The notes below the pieces were generated by a model. That model was not told the DNA's origin, searched no databases, and saw only the letters and a list, made by a program, of their open reading frames with translations. From assembly GCF_016803395.1 (NCBI RefSeq), contig NZ_JAEVHL010000006.1:25108-89107 (forward strand): 64,000 bases of DNA. Direction: 5' to 3'. This document shows positions 1-10,400 of the stretch, piece after piece; within the stretch, counting starts at the first letter, position 1; each line of letters opens with the position of its first letter. The DNA is from Micromonospora tarensis (GTDB taxonomy: Bacteria; Actinomycetota; Actinomycetes; Mycobacteriales; Micromonosporaceae). Made by a program: the position numbers and the translations under genes.

Positions 1-227
1 CGCTGCCGGGCCTCGTCGCCGTCGACGACGATTCGGACCCGCAGCGCGTCGACCTCGGCGACCACCTGACGCAGCGCCTGTTCGAACACGTCCGGATCGA
101 CAGGGCCGTGAATCTCGATCGCTTCCACGAGATTGAAGAGCGGATTGTCCGGCGCCACCTGCTGCGCCAGCCAGATGCCGGTTTGCGCGGCGGTCAGGGG
201 CAGACTGCCACTTCCCAGATCGGACAT
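1..227 (-). CDS. NRPS N-terminus, condensation domain (partial, runs off left edge)
   Basis: The reading frame opens at ATG 225-227 behind an AGGTGAG Shine-Dalgarno and stays open to the window edge, giving about 75 residues. They start MSDLGSGSLPLTAAQTGIW and continue LAQQVAPDNPLFNLVEAIEI, which is the N-terminal signature of an NRPS condensation domain (C1 motif region). The 'LTAAQTGIWLAQQ' form resembles the first C domain of EntF-like synthetases and differs from the '[12 protein letters not shown]' form of the two NRPSs further along. This may therefore be the initiating or another synthetase of the same assembly line (inference). Catalytic HHxxxDG lies outside the window. It is transcribed away from the 362-900 gene. 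That it is the start of an NRPS is fairly certain; substrate and position in the peptide are unknown. Confidence 0.85.
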   Translation of the reverse strand, partial: MSDLGSGSLPLTAAQTGIWLAQQVAPDNPLFNLVEAIEIHGPVDPDVFEQALRQVVAEVDALRVRIVVDGDEARQ

Positions 228-361
228 CGCACACTCACCTCATGTTGCGAGTAGGGGGCTGGCGGAGAAAGTCAAGCAACGGTGAAAATCTCCGGCTACG
301 CCAGTTCGAGAAGCTTTATCAACGATCGATGGCGGAGCCCACCCCGCCACAGACTGGGACC

Positions 362-900
362 ATGTCGAAACCTGCCACCGTGACACTGCTGGACCAGTTC
401 ATCCCCGAGTGGGACGTGCACGAGCATCACCGGCTGCGCATCGACGCCGACGTGGAGCGGGTGATGACCGCCGTCACCGAGGTCACCTGGGCCGAGGCGT
501 CCCTGGCCCGGGCGCTGTCCGGCCTGGTCGGCAACAAACTGCCTGCGGACAAGCCCCTGATCGACACGTTCGGCGGTCTCGACGGGGCGCTCGCCCGCGC
601 CTCGGACGAGCTGGTCTTCGGCGCGATCAGCCCGATGCGCGGCGACGGACCGGCGCACAAGAACCTGGACGCGGAGGCGTTCCGCACCTTCGCCGAGCCC
701 GGGTTCTCCAAGATCGCCTTCAATTTCCGGTTCGCGGATGGCGAACTGACGACGGAGACCCGGGTCGGGCTGACCGACCCCGGGTCCCGCCGAAAGTTCC
801 AGTTCTACTGCTGATCATCCGCGCCGGCAGCGGACTGACCCGCATCTCGATGCTGGCCGCCGTGCGCCGCCGGGTCCGGGAGCAGCAGCCGACGCACTGA
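362..900 (+). CDS. SRPBCC/polyketide-cyclase-like hypothetical protein, split by an apparent 1-base loss
   Basis: The product begins MSKPATVTLLDQFIPEWDV and reads in one frame to about base 810, where it would stop (TGA 812-814). Shifting by one base gives a natural C-terminus, YWLIIRAGSGLTRISMLAAV, then RRRVREQQPTH and a stop at 898-900. Restoring one base between 810 and 811 (TAC TG|CTG, probably TAC TGG CTG) gives 179 residues. The N-terminal pattern (D.F.PEWDVHEHHRLRIDADVERV) and the basic C-terminal helix resemble small SRPBCC-like proteins of actinomycetes. I do not recognise a specific function. There is only a weak purine-rich ribosome site before ATG 362; an in-frame upstream start at 242 gives a less plausible N-terminus. 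No cluster role can be assigned beyond its position between an NRPS and a P450. Confidence 0.6.
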
Positions 901-913
901 ACCACAGCCGGGC

Positions 914-2122
914 TCAGGCCCGCTTGACCACCACCGGCAGGACCCGTGCCCCGTTGATGCCCGGGTTGGGGAACCACTCCAACGGGCGCTCCTCGTCGAG
1001 CCGGATGTCGGCGTACCGGTCCAGCACGTGCTGAAGCGCGATCTGGCCCTCCATCCGGGCCAGCGGGGCACCGAGGCAGAAGTGGACGCCATGGCCGAAG
1101 GAGAAGTGCCGGGTGACGTTCGTCCCGACGAAGCGCTGCGGGTCGAACCGCTCCGGCGACTCGAACGCCTCGGGATCGAAGTTGGCCCCGATGAGCCACG
1201 CGGTGACCGGCTTGTGCGCCGGAATCGTCACCCCGTTGACCTCGACGTCGGTGGTCGTCAGCCGGGCCGCGATGGTGAACGGCGGGTGGTAGCGCAGCAC
1301 CTCCTCGAGCACCGGCGGGATCGCGGTCCGGTCGGCCCGCAACTGGTCGGCGAGCCCGGGTTGCTCGTGCAGCACCCGGACCGTGCTGCCCAGCAGCAGG
1401 GTGGTGGTGACGTGACCGGCCAGCAACAGGATGATGAGGAAGGTGACGATCTCCTCGTCCTGGAGACGCTGCCCCTCGACCTCGGCGCGGACCAGGCCGC
1501 TGATCATGTCGTCCCGCGGCGTCTTACGCCGGTCCCGAACGTGCTCCCGGAAGTACTCCCCGAGTGGCGCGACCCGCTCCTGCGGCGAGAGCCCGGGCCC
1601 GGCGCTCGGGTCGTCCATCGCCCGGGGGTCGAAGATCCTCTCGGTCAGCGTGCGGAACAGGTCACGATCGCTTGTCGGCACGCCCAGCATCTCGGAGATG
1701 ACGATCACCGGCATCGGGTAGGCAAGCGCCGACACCAGGTCGAACCGCTCCTGGTCGTCGACCGCGTCGAGCAGCTCCCGGGCCACCTCGTGCATCCGGG
1801 GCTCCAGCGCCGCGACCGCCTCCCGGGAGAACGCCTGGCCCACCAGGCCGCGGTAACGCCTGTGCATCGGCGGGTCCATCGTGGTCAGGTTGCCGACGCT
1901 GAACGCCGAGTCGCCCGAGGCGTACTCGCCGAAGTCGGCCGCGAAAGTGCCGTAGTCGGTCAGCATGCGCTGCACGTCGGCGTGCCGGAACAGTCCCCAC
2001 ATTCCGGTCCGCTCGTCGTACGCGACCGGGTTACGGTCGCGCATGCGGTTGGCCCAACTGACCAGCACCGGCTCGCCCTCGGTCGGCATCGGCATCGGCT
2101 CACTCAGTGAATGGTCAACCAT
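914..2122 (-). CDS. cytochrome P450 (402 aa)
   Basis: Class I bacterial cytochrome P450. The heme-binding loop FSFGHGVHFCLGAPLAR carries the axial Cys near residue 349. The I-helix oxygen-binding motif appears as LAGHVTTTLLLG and the ExxR helix as EEVLRYHPP. The start is set at ATG 2122 (MVDHSLSEPM), which has GGGAGGA seven bases upstream; an in-frame ATG at 2164 has no ribosome site. Length is normal for the family. It is divergent from the tandem oxygenases across a 170-bp gap and downstream of nothing co-directional in the window except the terminal NRPS gene, which ends 2.3 kb away. A role as a tailoring oxidase for the peptide is inferred from context; hydroxylation, oxidative cross-linking or another oxidation cannot be separated by sequence alone. 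Electron-transfer partners are not encoded nearby. Confidence 0.93.
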   Translation of the reverse strand: MVDHSLSEPMPMPTEGEPVLVSWANRMRDRNPVAYDERTGMWGLFRHADVQRMLTDYGTFAADFGEYASGDSAFSVGNLTTMDPPMHRRYRGLVGQAFSREAVAALEPRMHEVARELLDAVDDQERFDLVSALAYPMPVIVISEMLGVPTSDRDLFRTLTERIFDPRAMDDPSAGPGLSPQERVAPLGEYFREHVRDRRKTPRDDMISGLVRAEVEGQRLQDEEIVTFLIILLLAGHVTTTLLLGSTVRVLHEQPGLADQLRADRTAIPPVLEEVLRYHPPFTIAARLTTTDVEVNGVTIPAHKPVTAWLIGANFDPEAFESPERFDPQRFVGTNVTRHFSFGHGVHFCLGAPLARMEGQIALQHVLDRYADIRLDEERPLEWFPNPGINGARVLPVVVKRA

Positions 2123-2292
2123 CTGGATCCTCCCGGAATGTACCCGGCCAATCGACCGAGGCAACGCCTTCCTATCAGTGGACCCGGAAGTCGCCCCGGC
2201 TCAATTTCAATTCCTCTAATGCGCCGGATCGGTAACTCGTAAGGCTCATACAGTTGGCGCGATTTGTCACCGAGATCGCAGTGAGGTAGCAC
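2123..2292. promoter_or_regulatory. divergent promoter region between P450 and oxygenase genes
   Basis: 170 bases separate the start codons of the leftward P450 (2122) and the rightward oxygenase (2293). Bases 2200-2275 are clearly less GC-rich than the surroundings, as expected for promoters. The ribosome sites are GGGAGGA for the P450 and GAGGT for the oxygenase. I cannot assign -35/-10 boxes with confidence. Confidence 0.45.
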
Positions 2293-3306
2293 ATGACCAG
2301 CAGCCAACAACTGGCCGATGACGTACTCGCCTCGCTCGATGTCGGCGCGCAGGCCGAACTCGTCGAGCACAACGGCACCCGGTTGGTCCGGGTGCACCCG
2401 GACGGCGATCCGCACGCGTGGCTGGCGGAGCACGTCCCGGACATCCGCAGGGCCCTGCTGAACTACGGCGCCGTCATGGTCAAGCAGGTGCGGACCGACG
2501 ACGACGCCCACCTGGGCCGGGTCGCCGAGCTCATCGGCGGTCCCACCCTCGACTACACCGAGCGCTCCACGCCGCGCAGTGTGGTGAGCGGCAAGGTCTA
2601 CACCTCCACCCACTACCCGGCCGACCAGTCGATCCCGCAGCACAACGAGAGCGCATACTCGATCAACTGGCCGGACAACGTCTTCTTCTACTGCGCCCTG
2701 GCCTCGGAGACCGGCGGCGAGACGCCGATCGCGGACAGCGCGGCGGTGCTCGCCAACATTCCGGCGGACGTGGTCGAGCGGTTCAGCACCCACGGCGTCA
2801 TCTACACCAGGGCGTACCACGAGGCGGTCGGCCTGCCCTGGCAGGAGGTCTTCCAGACGTCCGACCGCGACGAGGTCGAGGCCTACTGCGCCGCCAACGA
2901 GATCACCACCACCTGGTCCGGCGACATGCTGCGCACCACGCAGCGGCGTCCCGCCGTGATCGACCACCCGCTGACCGGCCGTACCGTCTGGTACAACCAG
3001 GCGCACCTGTTCCACGTCAACAACCTGCCGCGCGCGGTGCGCGACAGTCTGCTGAGCATCTACGACGTCGAGGACCTGCCCCGGCACGCGTACTGCGGCG
3101 ACGGCACCCCGATCACGGACGACGAGTTCGACGCGATCACCGCCGCGTTCCAGCCGCCGGTGCTGGCCGAGCCGTGGGAGACCGGCGACCTGCTGGTGAT
3201 CGACAACGTGCTGGTGTCACACGGCCGGCGGCCCTTCACCGGTGACCGTCGCATTCTCGTCGCGATGACCAAGCGTCCCGCCGACGCGACCGGTTGGCCC
3301 CAGTGA
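2293..3306 (+). CDS. SyrP/TauD-family Fe(II)/2-oxoglutarate-dependent oxygenase (first of a tandem pair)
   Basis: 337 residues starting MTSSQQLADDVLASLDVG, with GAGGTAGCAC just before ATG 2293. This is the TauD/TfdA fold as used by SyrP- and AsnO-like amino-acid hydroxylases. The metal facial triad is visible as His-x-Glu in QHNESAYS and a distal His in VLVSHGRRPFTGDRR; the Arg after the distal His is the usual 2-oxoglutarate ligand. The YNQ segment (VWYNQAHLFH) is typical of the SyrP branch. Known relatives hydroxylate Asp, Asn, Arg or similar side chains, either free or tethered to a carrier protein. It overlaps the second oxygenase by four bases (GTGA), so the two are probably co-translated. 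The neighbouring NRPS genes contain an Asp/Asn-type and a Gln-type adenylation domain, which are reasonable targets (inference). Confidence 0.92.
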   Translation: MTSSQQLADDVLASLDVGAQAELVEHNGTRLVRVHPDGDPHAWLAEHVPDIRRALLNYGAVMVKQVRTDDDAHLGRVAELIGGPTLDYTERSTPRSVVSGKVYTSTHYPADQSIPQHNESAYSINWPDNVFFYCALASETGGETPIADSAAVLANIPADVVERFSTHGVIYTRAYHEAVGLPWQEVFQTSDRDEVEAYCAANEITTTWSGDMLRTTQRRPAVIDHPLTGRTVWYNQAHLFHVNNLPRAVRDSLLSIYDVEDLPRHAYCGDGTPITDDEFDAITAAFQPPVLAEPWETGDLLVIDNVLVSHGRRPFTGDRRILVAMTKRPADATGWPQ

Positions 3307-4295
3307 CGACCGGAACGAGTTCTGCTGTCCGGTCCGAGCACGCACCTCCCGGCGCGGTGCCCGTCCTGGTGGCACCGGACGGCGCCGGGAGCGCATGGGT
3401 CGAGCAGCGGCGGACCGAGATCCGTGCCACAGTGGCCGAATCCGGGGCGGTCCTGCTGCGCGGTCTCGGTCTGGCCGACGTCGCGCAGGTGACCGCGGCC
3501 GCGACCGCGCTCGCCGACGAGCTGGCCGTCGAGCGCGAGGGTTTCGCCAAACGGGTCGAGCACTCCCCCGGCGTGTACTCCTCGTCGGTGTGGGCGAGCG
3601 ACCTGCCCATGTGCATGCACCACGAGCTCAGCTACGCCCGGACGATTCCGCAGCTGATGATGTTCGGCTGCCTCCGGCCGGCGGACAGCGGCGGGACCAT
3701 CGGCCTCGCCGACGGCGCGGCGATCGCCCAGGCGCTGCCGACCGCGCTCGTCACCCCGTTCGTCCGCGACGGGTGGCTGCTCACCCGCAACTTCTACCCC
3801 GAGGCCGGCCTGTCCTGGCAGGAGGCGTTCGGCACGACCGAGCCGGCCGAGGCGGAGGCGTACTGCCGGGACAACGGCATCATCGCCGAATGGCGTGCCG
3901 ACGGTGTGCTGCGCACCCGGCAACGACGCGCCGCGGTGGTCACCCCGGCCGGCCGACCGGATCCGGTCTGGTTCAACCAGATCGCGTTCCTGAACCGGTG
4001 GACCCTCGACCCGGACATCCGCGACTACCTGGTCGGCGAGTTCGGCGTGCACGGCCTGCCCGTCGACACCGCCTACGGCGACGGCCGCTTCATCAACGCG
4101 CCGGTCATCGAAGAGATCAACGCGGTGTACGACAGCCACACCGTGCAGGTGCCACTGCGGGCCGGCGACCTGCTGGTCGTCGACAACCTGCGGATGACGC
4201 ACAGCCGCGAGGCCTACACCGGTCCCCGCGAGGTCGTGGTGGCGATGGGCGACCCGACCGACCGGGCCGGCTGGGATCCCGCCTGGCAGCGGTGA
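3303..4295 (+). CDS. SyrP/TauD-family Fe(II)/2-oxoglutarate-dependent oxygenase (second of a tandem pair)
   Basis: 330 residues starting from GTG 3303, whose GTGA overlaps the stop of the preceding gene. A TTG three codons earlier is a less likely start. It has the same fold as its neighbour: the metal ligands are in MCMHHELSYARTIPQ (HxE as H-E) and in MTHSREAYTGPREV (distal His followed by the 2-oxoglutarate Arg region). VWFNQIAFLNRW matches the YNQ region of the first protein. The two are clearly paralogous but well diverged, so they probably hydroxylate different residues or positions. The gene is followed 17 bases later by a near-perfect terminator hairpin, so the operon appears to be just these two genes. 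The substrate is not deducible from sequence. Confidence 0.92.
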   Translation: MTTGTSSAVRSEHAPPGAVPVLVAPDGAGSAWVEQRRTEIRATVAESGAVLLRGLGLADVAQVTAAATALADELAVEREGFAKRVEHSPGVYSSSVWASDLPMCMHHELSYARTIPQLMMFGCLRPADSGGTIGLADGAAIAQALPTALVTPFVRDGWLLTRNFYPEAGLSWQEAFGTTEPAEAEAYCRDNGIIAEWRADGVLRTRQRRAAVVTPAGRPDPVWFNQIAFLNRWTLDPDIRDYLVGEFGVHGLPVDTAYGDGRFINAPVIEEINAVYDSHTVQVPLRAGDLLVVDNLRMTHSREAYTGPREVVVAMGDPTDRAGWDPAWQR

Positions 4296-4312
4296 CCCGC
4301 TGACCACCGAAC

Positions 4313-4340
4313 GCGCCCCGGGGCAGTTGCCCCGGGGCGC
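4313..4340 (+). terminator. intrinsic terminator after the oxygenase pair
   Basis: A perfect 13-bp inverted repeat, GCGCCCCGGGGCA / TGCCCCGGGGCGC, with a 2-base GT spacer, 17 bases past the stop at 4295. A moderately T-rich stretch (CGTTCTGTTCG) follows on the plus strand. It can also act against readthrough from the other side. Confidence 0.8.
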
Positions 4341-4395
4341 CGTTCTGTTCGCGTCTTCCGTTCGCCGCCGTGCCGATCGGCCGGCCGGTCACGAT

Positions 4396-4436
4396 CCGGG
4401 ACCTCTGGGCCGGCTGGTGCGGCCCAGAGGTCCCGG
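4396..4436 (-). terminator. terminator hairpin after the terminal NRPS gene
   Basis: An inverted repeat with a 16-bp stem (CCGGGACCTCTGGGCC at 4396-4411 and its complement at 4421-4436) and a 9-base loop, lying 14 bases beyond the NRPS stop codon on the minus strand. Together with the hairpin at 4313-4340 it insulates two convergent operons. Confidence 0.75.
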
Positions 4437-4450
4437 CGCGACCGCGACGC

Positions 4451-7400
4451 TCACTCCACCAGGTACTGGCGGAGAATCTGGGCGACCTCGGCGACCGGGC
4501 CCGGTTGCAGTAGCTGCCGGTGCTCGCAACGCACGTCGACCGCGTCGATCCGACCACTGACGTACGGCCGCAGTTGCGCCGTCCGCTCGGTGGTGACCTC
4601 GGCGGCGGTTGCCGGATCCGCCGCCGCCACGACGAGGAGCAGGTCGCCGTCGAAGACGCCCGGACGGTAGTCCACCACCAGGTCCCAGTTGTTGTTCGTC
4701 ACCTCGCCGATGCGCAGGATGTGCTGCTCGTCGAAGCTGGCCAGTGAGCTGCCCTCGGCGCGCAGGACCGTCATCACCTCGTCGTGGTCCAGCGGCCCGG
4801 TGCCGAACGTGGCCGGGTCGTGGCCGACAAAGTCGAGCAGCGCGCCGAGCACCTTCTCCTCGTCGGCGACCGGGATCTGCCCGGCGACCATCTCACGGGT
4901 CATCGGCGGCTGGTCCAGATTGGCCAGCAGGGCGACGCGCTCGCCCCGTGCCTGCAACTGGAGGGCGACCTCGTGGGCCAACAGGGCACCCATCGACCAC
5001 CCGAGCAGATGGTACGGGCCGTTCGGCTGGACGGACCGGATGACGGTCAGGTACTCCTCGGCCATCTCGGGGATCGAGCGGGGCAGCTCGGCCGGGGCGG
5101 AGAGCCCGCGTGCCTGGATGCCGTACAGGCCGACCTCCGCCGGCAGGTGTCGCAGCAACCCGCCGTACACCCAGCTGACACCACCGACCGGGGGCAGGCA
5201 GAACAGCGGCGGGCGGGAGCCCCCGGTGCGCAGCGGCAGCAGCAGGCCGAAGCCGTCGCCCTGCCCGGCACCGCCGTCGAGCAGGTCGGCGAGTTCGGCG
5301 ACGGTCGGCGCCGCGAACAGGCCCCGGTTGGTCAGCGTGCCGCCCAGCGTGCTCCTGATCCGGCTGGTGAGCTGGATGGAGACGATGCTGTCGCCGCCCA
5401 GCTCGAAGAAGTTGTCGTCGATGCCGACCCGGGGCACGTTGAGCACCTCGGCGAAGAGTTGGCAGAGCACCTCCTCGCGTGGGGTACGCGGGCCACGGGA
5501 GGTGGCCGAGCCACCCGCCGCGGGAGCGGGCAGCGCCGCCCGGTCCACCTTGCCGTTCGCCGTCAACGGCAGGTTCGCCAGCGGCACGACGACGCTCGGC
5601 ACCATGTACTCCGGCAGTGTCCGGGCGATCCGGGCACGCACGTCCGCCGGGTCGACCGCAGCCGGCACGAGGTAGGCCACCAGCTGTTTGCGCCCCGGCT
5701 CGTCCTCGCGGACCAGCACGGTCGCCTGAGTCACGTCCGGATGCTCGGTGAGCGCCGCCTCGATCTCCCCCAGCTCGATCCGCAGGCCGCGGACCTTCAC
5801 CTGGTGGTCGACCCGGCCGGCGAACTCGAGCTGACCGTCGGCGTTCCAGCGCACCAGGTCGCCGGTGCGGTACATCCGCCCGGCCCGTGGGTCGAACGGA
5901 TCCGCCACGAAGCGCTGCGCCGTCAACCCGGCCCGCCCGAGGTAGCCCCGGGCCACCCCGGCACCGGCGATGTACAGCTCGCCGAGGACGCCGGCGGGGG
6001 TCGGCGCCAGCCGGTCGTCCAGCACGTAGACGCGCATGTTGTCCAGCGGGCGGCCGATCGGAACCGTGTGCGTGACGCTCTCCGCCACGGTCATCCGGTA
6101 CGACGTCGCGAACGTGGTCGTCTCGGTGGGTCCGTAGCCGTTCGACACCGCGAGGTCCGGGCACGACTCCAGCACCCGACGGACCACCGCGGGCAGCAGT
6201 TGGTCACCGCCGGCCCACAGCTCGCGCAGGCCGGCGAAGCAGCTCGGGTCCTGCTCGGCGAGCAGGTGCATCAGCGCCGCGGTGAGCCAGAGCGCGGTGA
6301 TGCCGTGGTCGGCGACGAGTTGGCGCACCGCCGAGGCATCGAGCTGCCCGGGCGGCGCCAGCACCAGCTCACCGCCGTTGAGCAGCGGCACCCACAGCTC
6401 GTAGGTCGAGGCGTCGAACGCCAGCGGCGAGTGCACCAGGACCCGTTCGTGCCCGTCGCGCCAGCGCCGGTCGGCGGTGAGCGCCAGGATGTCGCGGTGC
6501 GTCACCCCGATGCCCTTCGGCCGGCCGGTGGAGCCGGAGGTGTAGATGATGTAGGCGAGCTGGTCGGGGTGGGGGTTCCCCGGCAGTTCGATGCCAGCAT
6601 CGTCGGCGTCGGCGTCGGCGTCGGCGACGAGCACCGGAACGTCGGCGGCGAACGGAAGCGGCATCGAGGCGCTGTCGGCGAGGACCAGCCGCGCGTCGGT
6701 GTCGTCGAGGATCAGCTCGATCCGGGCCGCCGGGTATCGACTGTCCAGCGGCACGTACACCGCGCCGGCACGCAGCACCGCGAGCAGCGAGACGATCTGG
6801 GTCAGCGAACGCTCCTGCAGCACGGCCACCCGCGACTCCGGCCCGACGCCGGCGGCGACCAACCGACGGGCCAGCCGGTCCGCCCGCGCCGCCAGGCCGG
6901 CGGCGCTGAGGATCCGCGCGCCGTCCACCAGCGCGATCGCGGCGCCGGACCGTCGGACCCGGGCCGCGAAGGCCTGCGGCACCGACATGTCCCTCGGGCC
7001 GGCGGCGGTGGTGTCGTTGTACTCCTCGACCAACCGGCGTCGTTCCGCCTCGGCCAGCAGCTCGATCTGGGTGATCGGCCGGTCCGGCTCGGCCATCGCG
7101 GCGGTCAGCAACAGCACCAGCCGGGCCGCCATCAGTTCGACGGTGGCCCGGTCGAACAACGCGGCGTCGTAGTCGATGACCCCGTCCAGCCCTCTTCCCC
7201 CAGCGCCCTCGCCACCGGCGAAGTTGAAGAAGAGGTCGAACTTGGTGACGCCGGACCGCACGGTCAGCGGCGTCATCGACAACCCCGGCAGCGCCAACTC
7301 CCCCGCGCCGTCGGCGGTGAGGCTCACCAGCACCTGGAACAGCGGGTTGCGGGCCAGCGACCGGGCCGGGTTGAGCTGCTCGACCAGCCGCTCGAACGGC

Positions 7401-10400
7401 ACGTCCTGGTTGGCGTACGCGGCCAGGTCAACGGCGCGGACCCGGTCCACCAGGGTCCGGAAGTCGGGATCCCCGCTGGTGTCGGCCCGCAGGACCAGCG
7501 TGTTGACGAAGAACCCGACCAGGTCGTCGAGTGCCTCGTCGGTACGGCCGGCGACGACCGTGCCGAGCGGAACGTCGGTGCCGGCCCCGAGCCGGGTCAG
7601 CAGCGCGGCGACGCCACTCTGCAGAACCATGAACAGGCTCGCCCCGCGTTCCCGGGCGAACGCCGTGAGCCGGGCGGCCAGCGGCGACGGGATCGACACC
7701 CGCACCTGGCCACCCCGGTTCCCGGCGACCGGCGGACGGGGCCGGTCGACGGGCAGGCGCAGCTCCTCCGGCAGGCCGGCCAGGGCCCGCGTCCAGTAGC
7801 CAAGCTGCTGGCTGATCGGGCTGTCCAGGTCCTCCTCGTCGCCCAGGACGTCGCGCTGCCAGAGGGCGTAGTCCGCGTACTGGACCGGCAGCGGCGGCCA
7901 CGAGGGCGTTCGCCCGTCGGTCCGGGCCGCGTACGCGGTGGCCAGGTCGCGCCCGAGCGGCCCCATCGACGCGCCGTCGGCCGCGATGTGATGCAGCACC
8001 AGCAGCAGGATCGACTCGTGTTCGGTGACGGTCAGCAGGTGCGCCCGCAGCGGCGGCTCGACCGCCAGGTCGAAGCCCCGCAGCGCCAGCCGCTCCAGCA
8101 CCTCCGGAACCTGCTCCTCGGCGGCGGTGAGCTGGTCCAGCACCGGGCCGCCTCGGCGGCGGACAGGATGCGCTGATGCGGCACCCCGTCGACGTCCGGG
8201 TAGATCGTCCGCAGGCTCTCGTGTCGACCGGCCAGATCGGCGAGCGCCCCGCGAAGCGCGGCCACGTCGAGCTCGCCGGTGAGCCGCAGGGCCAGTGGCA
8301 TGTTGTACGAACCGCTGCTGCCCTCCACGGCATTGATGAACCAGAGGCGCCGCTGGGCGAACGACAGCGGCAGCACAGCCGGGCGCGGTCGGGGTTCCAG
8401 CGCCGGCCGGGCGGTCGCGGCGGCGTTCACCCGCTCGGCCAGCGCGGCGACGGTCGGTGCCTCGAACACCGCCCTGATCGGCAGGTCGACGCCCAGGACG
8501 GCACGAACACGGTTGACCAGCCGGGTGGCCGACAGCGAGTGGCCGCCCAGATCGAAGAAGACGTCGTCGACCGTGACCGCCGGCAGCCCGAGGACCTCGG
8601 CGAACAGCTCGGCGAGCGCCCGCTCCTGCGGCGTGCGGGGGGCTCGTCCACCGGTGCTGACCTCGTAGCGCGGCGCGGGCAGCGCCGCCCGGTCGAGCTT
8701 CCCGTTCGCGGTCAGCGGCAACGCGTCCATCGGCACCACCGCGGCGGGCACCAGGTGCTCGGGCAGCCGTTGGCGCAGCCACGCCCGCAGCGCACCGCTG
8801 TCGACGGCGGAGCCGGTGACGTAGGCGACGAGCTGCCGCTGGCCAGCCTGGTCGGCGCGGACCAGCACGGCGGCCTGGGTCACGCTGGGATGGTCGACCA
8901 GCACACCCTCGATCTCGCCGGGTTCGATCCGATGGCCGCGTAGCTTGATCTGGCTGTCGCTGCGACCGACGAAGTCGAGCGATCCGTCGCCACGGCCGCG
9001 CACCAGGTCACCGGTCCGGTACAGCCGCCCGCCCGTGCCGTGCGGGTCAGCGACGAACCGGGTCGCGGTGAGCCCGGGCCGTCCCGCGTAGCCGCGGGCG
9101 AGCCCGTCGCCGGCCAGGTACAGCTCGCCGACCACGCCGACGCCGACCGGACGCAGCCGCTCGTCCAGCACGTACAGGCGAACGTTCCACAGCCCGGTGC
9201 CGATGGGCGGATGGATCGCCCCCGACAGCGGCGCGCTCATCGACACCGCGACCGTGGCCTCCGTGGGCCCGTACGCGTTGAGCAGCCGCCGATCGCGCGA
9301 CCAGCGCTCGACCAGCTCCGGCGCGGGTGCCTCACCGCCGACCACGAGCGTGCGCAGGCCGGACAGCGCGACGTCCGGCAGGGTGGTGAGAACGCCGGCC
9401 GACACCTGTACGTGCGTCACCTCGGCGGTGTCGATGAGGGTGACCAGGTCGTCGCCGGTCGCAGTCGTCCACCAGGGGCCAGCACCAGCGTCGCCCCGGA
9501 CAGCAGGGTCATCGCCACGTCGCCGATCGACGGGTCGAACGAGGGCGACACGGCCTGTAGCACCCGGTCGCCGGGTTGGATGGAGAGCCGTTCGGCGTGC
9601 GAGCCGGCCAGCGCCGGGAGGCCGGCGTGCGACACCACCACACCCTTGGGGGTACCGGTGGAGCCGGAGGTGTAGATCATGTAGGCCGCGTGCTCCGGCC
9701 GCAGCCGCACCGGCGGCGCGGTCGCGGCCCGCGCGGCGACGGCCGCCTCCACCGCGGCGTCGTCCAGGACGATGGTCCGGCCCGTCCAGGCGCCGGAGAC
9801 CGCTGTGGCCACCGAGGTGACGGTCAGCACCAGTGCCGGCGCGGCGTCCGCGAGCAGCCAGCTCAGCCGCTCGGCGGGCAGCTCGGCGTCGACCGGGACA
9901 TAGCTGCCACCGGCCCGCCAGACGGCCAACATCGCCGTCAGCCACAGCGCCGAGCGGGGCACCACGACCGCCACCACGGATTCCGGTCCGACGCCCTGAT
10001 CGGCCAGGTGAACCGCCAGCCGGGTGCTGGCGGCGGCCAGTTCGGCGTACGTCAGCTGCCTCCCGCTGGCGACGTCCGTCACCGCGGTCCGGTCCGGCCA
10101 GGCCGGCAGGGCGGCGTCGAACAACTCAGCGAACCCGCCGGACGGCACCGGTCGGACCGGGCCGTGCCACTGGGTCAGCACCTGCTCCCGCTCGGCGGCC
10201 GGCAGCGCCTCGGCGTCCGTGACCGGCTGCTGCGGGTCGGCGGCGAACGCTTCGAGGATGCCTTCCAGCCGCTGCGCCAGCAGGGCGACGGTGTCGGCGT
10301 CGAAGACGTCGGTCCGGTGGTACAGCCGCACTGAGAGCTGCTGGCCGGTCTGCCCGGAGGCGAGGGCCAGCGGATAGTGGGTGGCATCGCGGATGGTGCC

